A model generated the notes under the pieces. The model searched no databases and was not told where the DNA came from. It worked only from the letters and a program-made list of their open reading frames with translations. Position numbers and translations under genes: made by a program. A stretch of 64,000 nucleotides of DNA from Nephrocerus scutellatus (taxonomy: Eukaryota; Arthropoda; Insecta; Diptera; Pipunculidae), in the NCBI GenBank assembly GCA_947095585.1, contig OX352763.1, forward strand, positions 44,566,010 through 44,630,009, read 5' to 3'. Position 1 is the stretch's first letter; each line of letters opens with the position of its first letter. Positions 24,769 to 34,030 of this stretch are shown here, piece by piece.

Positions 24769-24847
24769 TTGTTATTTCATCGACAAACGATTTAAAAACT
24801 GATGTAAGATTAATTGCTTTAATCTCTCTTTCCTCTTTCGCTGTCTA

Positions 24848-24980
24848 TCAAGAAGCCTGCGAATTTCTCGAACTTGGTCTCTCAATTGTCATTGATTGTT
24901 GTGGCACTTGACTATCTGGACTGATGCCGAGACCACTATAGATTTCCTTCATCACAAAGAGTATTGTGTCTGCCGAATCC
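24848..24980 (-). CDS. PAPLA1: PAPLA1-like last exon
   Basis: 133 bp, acceptor ttactctatag, stop TGA at 24850-24848. Reads [20 protein letters not shown] and a Ser-rich tail ending RNSQAS. Too short to show up as a stand-alone frame, but the ADTxLFxxKEIY motif closes DDHD proteins. Confidence 0.85.
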
Positions 24981-27900
24981 CTATAGAGTAAAATACAATT
25001 GGAATGGTTTGAGCTTCTGTTTCCATTTCATATTAATATATTCGCATTACTTACCAATAGCAAACATGACTGCTTAAAGCGAATAAGTATTCGTTTATAA
25101 ATTCCAGTGGAGCTTCCTGTAAGACATAATCAACTCGTTTCGAATCGTTTAGTTTTCCCAGAGATAAGTCCAATTCTATTAAATCTGTGTTGTCTGACTG
25201 AATTGTTGAAGTGGAATCAGCACGGGTACGAGTAAATGTTATGTCTGACGGCTGCTGCTGCAGTTGTTGTTGTTTCTGTTGCTCTAGCTGTACTTGCATC
25301 TCCAAAACCTGTTTATACAAGTTTCAAATGTTTAATTTGGCGAGCAGTCAAGGTAAATAAGGGAAACTTTTACGTACCTTGTCAACATCCTTCTCCATTT
25401 CCTTTGCGTCATTCTTATTTTTTGGCGCAAGAAAATTTACACTCTCAATTGTCGTCTTAAATGTGTCAAAAAAGCGCTGCTTAAGGTCAGCGCCAACCCG
25501 CGTCATTGTTTCCTTCAACTCTAAATGCATTCGTTTTCGTCCCTTGTGGTGTGGAATTAATACAGGGCGAATACCACTCATATCAGGATTAACCAATGCC
25601 TCGATGCGATATGCCACTGGATCGTAGGGATGGAATATGTTGTAAAATCCAGGGCAAGTAGGTAGGCGGAAATCCAAGCCGAGTTTGTCTATGCCACGAA
25701 TTGTCACAAACATTCCTTGAAAGCCACAATTAAGTCATATTGACGTTATAAACGAAAAGAACAATAACTTTACTCACCAATTGGTGACCCCAATGCAAAG
25801 AACTTCTTTGGTTGGAATACTAACTGAGCATAGCTTATGAAAGGCTGTCCTGTTCCGGCTGGTCCAACAGTATAGCTAATCTGTTTCGATTCTACCTCTT
25901 TGTTGGACACGGTTTGTGTGCCGTGTAAAGGATCTATGCCAGAGGAAGAGTTTAGAAACTGTTGATCTGGATTTTCCTGAATTGTTAAAAAAATTAGAGA
26001 GTTTCCAACTACAACTCATGGTTTATAAACTGAACACTCACCATATTGTGCTCTTCTCGCTCTTTAATCGGTTTCTGATGGCAGAGAAGATCGAAAAGGA
26101 TGAGCGATCCCAAACTGTGTCCAGCTAGTGATATTCCACCGCTAAAGTCTGGGTTACGCTGACGATATTTTAGGTAGACGGAATTCATGGAAGCAGCAAC
26201 CGTATTCATTATCTTCTGGCAGAATGTCGGACTCGTGTAGAAAAGCACATCCAGCAGAGTGTCGTTGGTAAAGTTACGCAGTTTCGGAATCGATTCAAGT
26301 GTTATTGATTTAAGTTTATCATCTATACCCATCTCATCGGAATGTAGTTGGCTATGCCATGAAACAGGAAGCACTTCAACACGTCCAACCAGACCCATTT
26401 CTGAAGAATTTTTATAGTGTGATTGAACAAGTTGCTGGGCTATGCCTCGGAATTCCTCAACTAAAGCAATGGAAACCCCAGCAATTAAAATTAAAATACA
26501 GAATAAAAATGTATTTCAACTTAAGATCGTTTATAAAACCTTCACCTCCTTTTCTTTTACTATAAGTCAGACAAGTACGTACCAACTTCTTCCACTGTTC
26601 GCATTTTTAAATCGCAAGCTGATCCAATACCATGAACCATAAAAAGCAAATGGTCCACTCGATGTGATTCCCCTTGTTCAATAATAAAGTCATCCAGATC
26701 TCGTTTAACGACTCGTGGGCGGGCAGTTGTTTGCTGCCAAGTAGAATCCATATTATCATTTAATATCAATTGAGTGACTGAAATTGGTCCACGTTTAGTT
26801 CTAAATACCAACTCACCGATGAACCACCCCATGAGTCGACCGTCTGTTGTTGCTGAAAATGTACTATTACAGTCGGTCCATGAAAAACCACATGATCTCC
26901 CATTGATATAACAACTTTTTTATGCCATTCATTACTTTCCACGCTTTGCTTATATTCTGCCTCAAGCAGATCTGCTGTCGCTTCATCATAAGGAATATAT
27001 TTTGAGTCGACTCCTTTGTAGAACCACGAGCAGCGGCGTACTTCTGTAGGTTCTCCTGTCCAATATATAGGTGCTTTTGTGCGTTCTTCAATATTAACTT
27101 CGTAGCGTCCGCCCTCAACAGCTGTAAATCTTGGTGCTTCGTCTGAGAATAAAACTCAACAATTACTAAACTATTTCGTTTTAAAGTAAATATAACGCAT
27201 ATCTAACCTCCTAAAGCTAAGCTAGTCTCTAAAAGAGCTGAGTCATAGTGTGTGAATGGGGTCCAAATGGGCTTCGAGTCCAAGGTGCGGTTGTAAAACC
27301 AGTGCTTGAGTGCCGGATTGTAACTCTGTGAATATATTAACTTAATTCTTAATTTTATTGAAAAGTACCACTAACCACAATTGTGGGCGGAGCCGCAGCA
27401 GCTCCCTTCTCGCCGGTCAATAGATTCGCCATTCTTAGTTCATTTAGAATTTCCTCAGGAAGATCGTGGTGGTTTTCTTCCTCGATGTTTCTATCGAGAG
27501 TAGGTGCACCTCGGACGGATGCGTTCGGCTCAACCGGAGAATAAATCTCCTCGGGGCTTACCTGGCTTGAGCTATCTGCGGATTGAGTTTGCCGTTGTGG
27601 CAAACCAATAGAGTTATTAAGTTCAGAAAACTCCGAGCACGATGATGATGGCGGTTCTACTAAATTTGATGCCGGAGTCAAGGACCTAGGTTGAATATTC
27701 TTGACAGCAAGACCACTGTGGACTAGGTCGTAATTCAAATCGCCCACCGGATCCAAATCTTTTGGTGGAGGATTATTGAAAAAGTTCTGAATGCGTTGAC
27801 TGTTCGGATCTTCGGGCAAAACCAGCGGTAAAGATATGTTGTTTACCTTAACACTTGGAGGTGCTGCTGTTTTTGTTGACTGTGAAGGTTTTTCCTGGCT

Positions 27901-30900
27901 TATTGTGTCAAAAAAGGACGATGAATCGGGAATGTGTTGTTGTGGAAAACTTAAAGTTTGACCGAAAAAATTTGAAAATAAATTTACATTCGAAGGTTGC
28001 TGTGGTTCAGTAGATTTTTGTAAGACATCGTGCTCAAGTAAGGAATCAATTTTGTCGCTTTTGTATTGCGCCAGTCGAAGTGGAGTTGGATTAATCGAAG
28101 CTGCGACAGAAGCTTGAACTTGTTGGTCTTCAACTTCAGTACCAGCAGCAGAAGTTGAACTTCGCAAGTTTGTAGAGTTCGACAACAGTTCAGCTGGAGT
28201 AAAAGGAGTTTGCGACAGAAGTTCTTGTTTAGTATTTTTAAATGCAACTGGGGCTGAAACGGAAACAATTGTAGCCGAATTGAAAAACGATGAAATATCG
28301 GTAGTTGGTTGAAAGGGAGCTTTATCCTCTACTCCAGTTGAAGCGTGATCTTTTGTTGGTATAGTCGGTAAACAGTTTAACTCGTTTTGTGTTTCACTAA
28401 ATTTGTTAAAATCGCCTGTCGGAACGAAGAAACTAGCTAGCGTATCAGGAGAAGCTGAAATTGATGATACTTGTAGTGGAGGTGGATTTAAACCTTTGCG
28501 ATATGGGTTGGATTCGGTGTTTACAGATGTGTTCTGCGGCGGCGGTAGAGAAAATAAAGCTGTCTCTAAAATATGATTATGGTCAACCACTGAGGGTTTT
28601 GTGGTCAATTTCGTTGGCTTAAACAGGGATAATTGGTTTGGTGTTCGATCAGTAAAAACTTCGGAAATATTATCGTTAACTTCTTTTAAACACTTAGAGG
28701 GTTCGCTAGGAGGCACATCATCTGGGGGTGCTAATGAACATGTCGTTGACGTGATTAGATTTTTCGAGGAAATCACGGTCACGGCGAATGTTTCAACTGA
28801 GACATTAGAATCAGTAATGTTAGGTATAAAATTGGGCGAAGCTACATGAGCGGCGGCTGGCAAAGATTCCTTTTCTGATTGTTTATCCGGAATAGCAATT
28901 AAATTCACTGATTTAGATTCTACTTGACCGACAGAAAGTGGGTCTGCAACAATGCGTTGAATTGGCGCAAAGCCGTTAGGGTTTTGTAAATTCGGACTGC
29001 AATTTTTTATTTCAGTTTTTCTTTGTTTTTGCTCCTCTAACTGAGCGCTCGCCTTATTAACGGATGGTGTATTTTCCTGAACAGAAATTTTTGAATCCGT
29101 TGGATCAAAAAGTTTTCCAGGCACAGTTGATGTAGGAGCTAGTCCAAACAGATTTAAATTTGTTGCCTGCGGAAGGGACTGAGATTGATCTGGAAGAGTA
29201 TAAGCTGTAGCTACAGTCTCAAAAGGACTCTTATAGTAACGAGTTCCTTTTTGCAAACGAAATGTAGTGTGTACCGTTGCGTTTGTTGGAGGTTTGAGTG
29301 CTGTTGCAGGCTGCTGTGAAGTCGAAGAAAAGTGTGATGTAATAAATTCAGCTTGTGGATGTGTTTGGCCAGATGAGGTGTGTGGTTGTTGTTGATGGTG
29401 AAGTAACGGCGTTGATGAAGCAGGTAACTTTGCTTCTAAAACATTTGTCGAAAAAGATTTCAATAATAATGGTTCTGAGCTTTTTACTGTTTCAAAAATG
29501 TTGGTTACTGCTGGTGGCTGAAACTGTGTCTCTGTTATGTTCAACTGTTGTCCGGGAATTGATCCACTAAGAGATGGATGTGATTGCAATTCAGGTGTAA
29601 ACAAAGCAGTTGGTGATAGAGCAGATGCTTGACGCACCTCTTGCGCTAAATATCCAGCAGAATTTCCACTTGGAGTCACACTCTTTAGAGGGTCATAGAT
29701 TGGAACAAAGAAATTATGCTGTGAAGACAATGATGGAAACAAACCCTCCTCCGCAGATGGATAAGAAGAAGCTGCAGTTGGTAATGACGTTTGGGTAACG
29801 AAAGGGTTTGTCGGTACTGAACTGATCTCAGAATCCGCTGCCGCCGCAGATGCAGCTGATTGGTCAAATAATACAGAATAAGGAGCTGCGTCGTGCCGTT
29901 GAGTCTGGTGGTACAATGAATCCTGTTTAGTACTCAGCGTGCCTGCAGCCGATTGCACTAGTCCTGTGATATTTTGAAAAACACTCGGAACAGCGGTGGA
30001 CACAATACTTGAAAGGGAGAAAACTTCGTTGCGTTGGGATTCTTCTTGTTGGGATGGAGCCTGATATTCGTCCGAACAACCAGTAACTTGAAATGTGTTG
30101 CCGCACGCAGTAGGCGTATAGGGAGGTACACTTGCAGCTTTAACAGTTGACAGCAATGGTGGTTGTTCCTGTCCTTGGTTTGCCAAAAGTCCTGGAATTG
30201 GAGCGTATATTTTTTTTTTAACCGAAAGTCTGTATGTATTTTGTCCAGCAGCAGCGCTTGGTGGACAACTAGTAAATTTGCCACCCCCGACGAACGGCAC
30301 CTCAGTAGGTGAATAAAATTTCGGTGGCTCCGGCGGTGGCTGATTTGGTTCTTGTGTTAGTGGTTGTGATGCCGGAAGTTGTAGTTTTGGGTACTGTGCT
30401 GTCCCTTTTATGTTACTGCAGGGAGCAATGAACAGTTTATTTATTGACGATCTATGTGGTCATTGACAGTACTTACCTATCGAAACTAATTTCCAAGCCA
30501 GATGGAGGATCAGTGAATGTTGCTGGTACAGAAGGAGACTTTTGAAGCTTCTGTTGCTGAATATAAGATGGTTGAATATCGTGTTGTGATATGGGATTGA
30601 AATTTAAATCAGACGATGGGGCATCTGTGACAGGCGTTCTCTCACGACTAGACGAATTCGAATAAATTCGCTTAGAAAATGTAGAAAAGACACTCGAAGC
30701 CACTGAGGGAAGCTGTGAGAATGACGTCGCTGCTTGGCTCAAAATAGATTCATCACTTTGCTGTAGCACTTGATTTTCTTCAAACAGTGGATTGCTGTTG
30801 ACATTAGCATTGGCGGACGACGAAGAAGTAGACGATGTGTCCTCCGAAGAAGAATTTAAATTTATTTCGCTTAAAGTCTCTGAATCGATGTTTGGAGTTT

Positions 30901-30930
30901 TACCAACAGTAACTGCTGCCACTTTACATT
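24848..30930 (-). CDS. PAPLA1: Phosphatidic-acid-preferring phospholipase A1 (DDHD/SEC23IP family), PAPLA1-like, ten exons
   Basis: Intracellular lipase that removes an acyl chain from phospholipids, chiefly phosphatidic acid, at ER/Golgi membranes; fly PAPLA1 is tied to ER exit of rhodopsin Rh1. Minus-strand exons in order: 30930-30477, 30415-27376, 27325-27208, 27142-26817, 26733-26583, 26460-26042, 25976-25778, 25715-25378, 25308-25055, 24980-24848. All nine junctions have GT/AG ends and matching phases. About 1,810 codons: a long Ser/Pro/Gln-rich N-terminal region, a WWE-type region (HWFYNRT, CSWFYKG), [17 protein letters not shown], the nucleophile GHSLGS (Ser codon 26114-26116), then the DDHD domain ([38 protein letters not shown]). 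The set begins mid-codon, so the start exon is further upstream and not found. Single ancestral family member as in flies is likely; symbol from family resemblance. Confidence 0.88.
25055..25308 (-). CDS. PAPLA1: PAPLA1-like exon, end of DDHD
   Basis: 254 bp, acceptor tataaacag, donor GTAAGT at 25054. A Gln-rich coiled stretch ([14 protein letters not shown]) then [20 protein letters not shown] and LSSHVCYW. Family members end the domain with the same ALxSHxCYW pattern. Confidence 0.85.
25378..25715 (-). CDS. PAPLA1: PAPLA1-like exon, core of the DDHD domain
   Basis: 338 bp, acceptor ggctttcaag, donor GTACGT at 25377. [40 protein letters not shown] and [20 protein letters not shown] carry the Asp and His residues that name the domain; then an Arg/Lys-rich helix and [17 protein letters not shown]. 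Confidence 0.9.
25778..25976 (-). CDS. PAPLA1: PAPLA1-like exon before and into DDHD
   Basis: 199 bp, acceptor aacaattcag, donor GTGAGT at 25777. Encodes [37 protein letters not shown] and [14 protein letters not shown]. The FFALGSPIG strand opens the DDHD domain. Confidence 0.85.
26042..26460 (-). CDS. PAPLA1: PAPLA1-like exon with catalytic serine
   Basis: 419 bp; acceptor ttgctttag, donor GTGAGT. Reads [56 protein letters not shown] and the nucleophile elbow [16 protein letters not shown]. The serine of GHSLG (26114-26116) is the expected nucleophile. Very close to human DDHD1/DDHD2 in this part as remembered. Confidence 0.9.
26583..26733 (-). CDS. PAPLA1: PAPLA1-like exon with HGIG motif
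   Basis: 151 bp. The acceptor is the second of two candidates: ttggcag ending at 26734 gives an 83-bp intron and keeps frame, while tttcag 44 bases earlier would give a 39-bp intron and a stop. Encodes [19 protein letters not shown] and [20 protein letters not shown], the oxyanion-side strand and loop of the lipase. Confidence 0.85.
26817..27142 (-). CDS. PAPLA1: PAPLA1-like exon, WWE region
   Basis: 326 bp. Acceptor ttattctcag, donor GTGAGT at 26816. Contains [38 protein letters not shown] (the second Trp-Phe-Tyr motif), [20 protein letters not shown] and ends [10 protein letters not shown]. The frame is not the one that gives the longest open frame around 26867-27118; the splice phases decide it. 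Confidence 0.85.
27208..27325 (-). CDS. PAPLA1: PAPLA1-like exon, start of WWE-type region
   Basis: 118 bp, phase 0 in, phase 1 out (GTTAGA donor). Reads [39 protein letters not shown] when taken in two parts; HWFY and IWTPF are hallmarks of the segment before the DDHD-family lipase core. Too short to be seen as a gene on its own. Confidence 0.85.
27376..30415 (-). CDS. PAPLA1: PAPLA1-like, giant Pro/Ser/Gln-rich exon
   Basis: 3040 bp, open throughout (about 1,013 codons). Acceptor ccctgcag at 30423-30416; donor GTTAGT at 27375-27370 (weak but phase 0 into the next exon). Rich in P, S, Q, T and N with repeated short patterns such as DPLKS, NLFG, FFVPTGD and SSFFNSATI; no known fold. Similar long disordered N-termini are known in SEC23IP, where they bind COPII coat; that role here is inference. 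Near its end [15 protein letters not shown] looks helical. Confidence 0.85.
30477..30930 (-). CDS. PAPLA1: PAPLA1-like, first recognised coding exon
   Basis: Acceptor ttctgttgcag just upstream (plus 30931-30941), donor GTAAGT at 30476-30471. Phase 1 in, phase 2 out. About 150 residues, Ser/Asn/Gln-rich ([20 protein letters not shown]), no folded domain visible; contains [19 protein letters not shown]. The ATG at 30958 lies in the intron. Confidence 0.75.
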
Positions 30931-31149
30931 CTGCAACAGAAAAAATTAAACAATTCAAGTAAATAATATATGTTCTAAATTCAAAATGTTCATAATCATT
31001 CTATTTATACAGGGTATATATTATGTGTATGAACTGATGCCACGCAACAATAAGCTCAGCTCGCAACTGCTTTGTTTCAAAGAAAAGCCAAATCTTCAAC
31101 GATATAATGTAGTTTATTAAATAATATTAGCCTGGTGGCTAAAAGCACC
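30931..31149. other. Upstream intron or flank of the phospholipase gene
   Basis: Must contain intron sequence since the exon at 30930 starts in phase 1. I see no small exon with a start codon and fitting donor between here and the repeats. Confidence 0.4.
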
Positions 31150-31412
31150 CTAATTTAATAATAATATTCGGCGCGACAGACCATTGCGGTCCAAGGCCTG
31201 GCTTCTCGCAACCATTTGTGTTGAGCATGTAAATGTTTGCACACAAATGGAGGGGACTGAACGGCGAATTGATAAGCTTTCCGTGACAGGTTTTTCGCGA
31301 GAGGTGGGACACCGTGAAAAATACTTTTGGTGTTACAGGGATTTGAACCACGAACCTCCTGCTCAGAAGTCCATTCAAGGAGCAACGGCGCCCACCAATT
31401 TAGAAGGCCTAA
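31150..31412 (-). repeat. tRNA-derived SINE, near-complete copy
   Basis: Minus strand: A-box side ggtgggcgccgttgctcctt, ctgagcaggaggttcgtggttcaaatccc (B box ggttcaaatcc, plus 31338-31350), then a tail taacaccaaaagtatttttcac, and 3' end gtctgtcgcgccgaatatta. Same family as 62704-62980. The phospholipase gene may be transcribed through it. Confidence 0.75.
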
Positions 31413-31500
31413 ATTAACTGGTAGGTACATTGAAACATCAGATACAAAAAATTACTTTTTATACAGTTTTTGTTGACTTTTTGCTAATGCCTTAAAACAG

Positions 31501-31683
31501 GTGTATGGATTGTAACTTTGTAGGAAAAGATAAGATAAATTATATCTTCAAAGATGAATACAAAACAAAAGATATTGTCCAACCGTATGGTATGGTGTAT
31601 GGATTGTAACTTTGTAGGAAAAGATAAGATAAATTATATCTTCAAAGATGAATACAAAACAAAAGATATTGTCCAACCGTAGC
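31501..31683. repeat. Exact tandem duplication, 94-bp period
   Basis: gtgtatggattgtaactttg starts at 31501 and again at 31595; the following about 85 bases are the same in both units (through gatattgtccaaccgta). A recent local duplication of no evident function. Confidence 0.8.
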
Positions 31684-31739
31684 ATACTTTTTGCTACGAA
31701 ACAATAAAAACAATAAATGTAAAAAAATAAAACCTTTTC

Positions 31740-32070
31740 TTTTGGTTCAAAAGGACCTCAAAAAGAAGTTGAAAAAAAGAACATTCCATATGCGTCACAC
31801 TGCACATGTCATATCATGAAATTATACTTTAGACTGAGCTACGTTCAAAGATTTAAATAAGCAATTTTTCGCGCATCACATGCGTGCCGTGAAAGTCGGC
31901 TAAGAAGGATCTTAAATAATTTGAAAAACTAATTTCACATGACCCGCACGCAACACACGCGCGATCTCAGAAATAGTCCATAAGATTGAGCTGCTCACAA
32001 TATTTTAGCTCTCTAGAACGTGCTACAGTTGGTAAAAACGACTCCAAAGAAGTTGAATAAGACAGCCAAG
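31740..32070 (+). repeat. Dispersed repeat T, second copy
   Basis: Shares with 3041-3420: ggacctcaaaaagaagttgaa, cacgcaacacacgcgcg, gattgagctgctcacaa and agctctctagaacgtgc. Units are diverged. Unknown class. Confidence 0.6.
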
Positions 32071-32699
32071 TTAAATAAAAGTTTTTAAAAATAGTATTTG
32101 ATATCTCAATTGTGTTTACCAGGTCGGCTCAGGCGATAGTTGACTGTCATCTCACTGCTTTGATTGTCAATTTTGATTATCAACTTTTCTTTGTTCTGCG
32201 TAAAGTGATCGCTAAAAATTTAATCAAAAGTGGGCATAGAACTGACTGAATTCTCTTAATAACTGCAGCGCTTATTTCAGCTACAGTGCTTTGACCCATC
32301 GGTGCAGCCCAATCACCACCTCCAAGAACATTTGAAGTTGAAGCCAGTTGAAGGATAGGTGAAATATGTGTTGATCTTATTCCAGACGTTAAATCGAGCA
32401 ACCGCAAAACATACATAAATGTTTCTTTGTTTAGTCGAAAATATATAGTTTATATGTCGAGACATATAATATATAATTTATATATCGAAAATAACTGATT
32501 ACTGAATATCCATAAGAGTCTTATAGGTATAGGATTGGGTTAGGAAGTTCCATAATTTTTGCTTTATTTCTTAAGTTAATTCTGAGCAATTGGGAACATT
32601 TGTATTATTTCTCGTTCTGTTCGCCGCGTAGAAAATTAGCATTGAAGTATACTTTTTTACCTTTGTTCATTAAACTTTCGATTTATAGTGAAGCTGAAG
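32071..32699. other. Intergenic, unassigned
   Basis: 32180-32416 (minus) has a 78-codon frame with LDLTSGIRSTHISPILQLAS and GGGDWAAPMGQS that I cannot place; no splice context visible. 32430-32490 has short tandem atataatatata-like sequence. Confidence 0.3.
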
Positions 32700-33600
32700 C
32701 TGACACAGGCGCCCAGCTATCAGCAGAATGGGGGAATAACACCTCCACGTGGTGGCCGCCGGTAATTTTCTTCCAATGCAGGAAAAGCGGAATGATCGGA
32801 CTAGTCCCGTAAAAGTAAGGTTGGCGCGAGGCTAATAACCTCGCCCGTAAAAAATTATTATTACGGAATCCAAAATCAGCCTAGGATACACTGATGAAAC
32901 ACGACGACCAAGGCAACGAAAACGAGTAACGATTTAAGAATTTTCTTATGGAACGGAACAAGCCAAGTCTTTCAAGACTCTTCAAATCCAGGATTTTAAC
33001 CATAACATCCAAGCTGCTGGTATATAAGACAATGGCCATACCAATACTTACATATGGATCCGAGACTTGGGTGCTTAGCAAAAAGCATTCTAACCTCTTA
33101 GCCGCGGTCGGGATGAAAATCTTACGAAGAATTGTTGGCCCCGTATGTGTTGAAGGACGATTCCGGAGACTCTATAATGATGAAATTTACGAGCGTTACC
33201 GCGATTTCGACATCGTGAAGAAAAGTAAGCTCTGTAGGATCCGGTGGGCAGGACACCTAGCTCGCATTCCGATTCCGGAGACTCTATAATGATGAAATTT
33301 ACGAGCGTTACCGCGATTTCGACATCGTGAAGAAAAGTAAGCTCTGTAGGATCCGGTGGGCAGGACACCTAGCTCGCATGAGCGAAGAGGATCCTGCTCG
33401 GAAAGTCCTTTGCGGTGGGATTTATGGAACACGACAGCGAGGCCGGTCAAGCCTACGCTGGAAGGATGGCGTAGACCAGGACGCCGAGAGTTTAGGGATG
33501 CCAAACTGGATGACATCGGCTCGAAATCGGGTCCAGTGGAGAGACTTTTTGCGGGAGGCCAGAACCGAACCCCGGTTGTAGAGCCCAATAAGATGATGAT
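32700..33600 (+). mobile_element. RTE-like LINE D, 3' part with internal duplication
   Basis: ATPILTYGSETW-type segment: AIPILTYGSETWVLSKKH at 33030-33090, then ILRRIVGPVCVEGRFRRLYN, SKLCRIRWAGHLARMSEEDP, RSSLRWKDGVDQDAESLGMP and NRVQWRDFLREARTEPRL, the typical C-terminal tail. Bases 33160-33265 are repeated at 33270-33378 (a direct duplication of about 107 bp), which breaks the frame. Inactive. Confidence 0.8.
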
Positions 33601-33932
33601 GAAGCTCACACAACTTATCTTTAAAAAAAATTAAACAAAATGTATGAAAGTGACATCTAAATAGCTATCACAAACCGTAGCAAAAAAGTTATAGTCAATT
33701 TAATAATCACCTTACGTGGAGCAAAGGCAATTATTTTTATGATCAACAATCAACTATCGTCTTAGCCGATCCCACCCCAGTTTTCAATGTGATATAAATA
33801 ATTTGAACTTTTTAAAAGCTTTGACTGATGAAAACAGAGTCATTGGTATAATTACATATAAAAAATATACTTTGATAAAGTTTTGACGTGACAACGTCTC
33901 ACTACAAGGTATAAGGGGGTGCATGTTCAAAT
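33601..33932. other. AT-rich spacer before the satellite
   Basis: Nothing recognised. Confidence 0.4.
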
Positions 33933-34030
33933 GTTAAATGTCCCACTGTTGTGAGACACTGTTAAGTGTGACACTGTTAAGTAAGTCACTGTTAAGTGAG
34001 ACACTTTTAAGTAATCCACTTTTAAATGTC
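33933..34030. repeat. Short minisatellite with gttaagtg units
   Basis: Five imperfect units of about 18-20 bp based on (g)agacactgttaagtg between 33945 and 34025. Sits at the left edge of the 118-bp array. Confidence 0.65.

Noticed and set aside
26734..26816. A 39-bp intron ending at the nearer tttcag
   Set aside because: Too short for a fly intron and leads to a stop after four codons; the next acceptor gives 83 bp and keeps the family sequence.
26867..27118. Minus-strand 83-codon frame
   Set aside because: Out of phase with neighbouring exons; the alternative frame carries the WWE motif.
27984..28268. Frames inside the large lipase exon on either strand (also 28601-28849, 29355-29798, 29958-30284)
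   Set aside because: Shadows of the 1,013-codon exon.
33090..33609. Minus-strand frames around the LINE D duplication
   Set aside because: Antisense of the LINE; repeated peptide arises from the 107-bp doubling.
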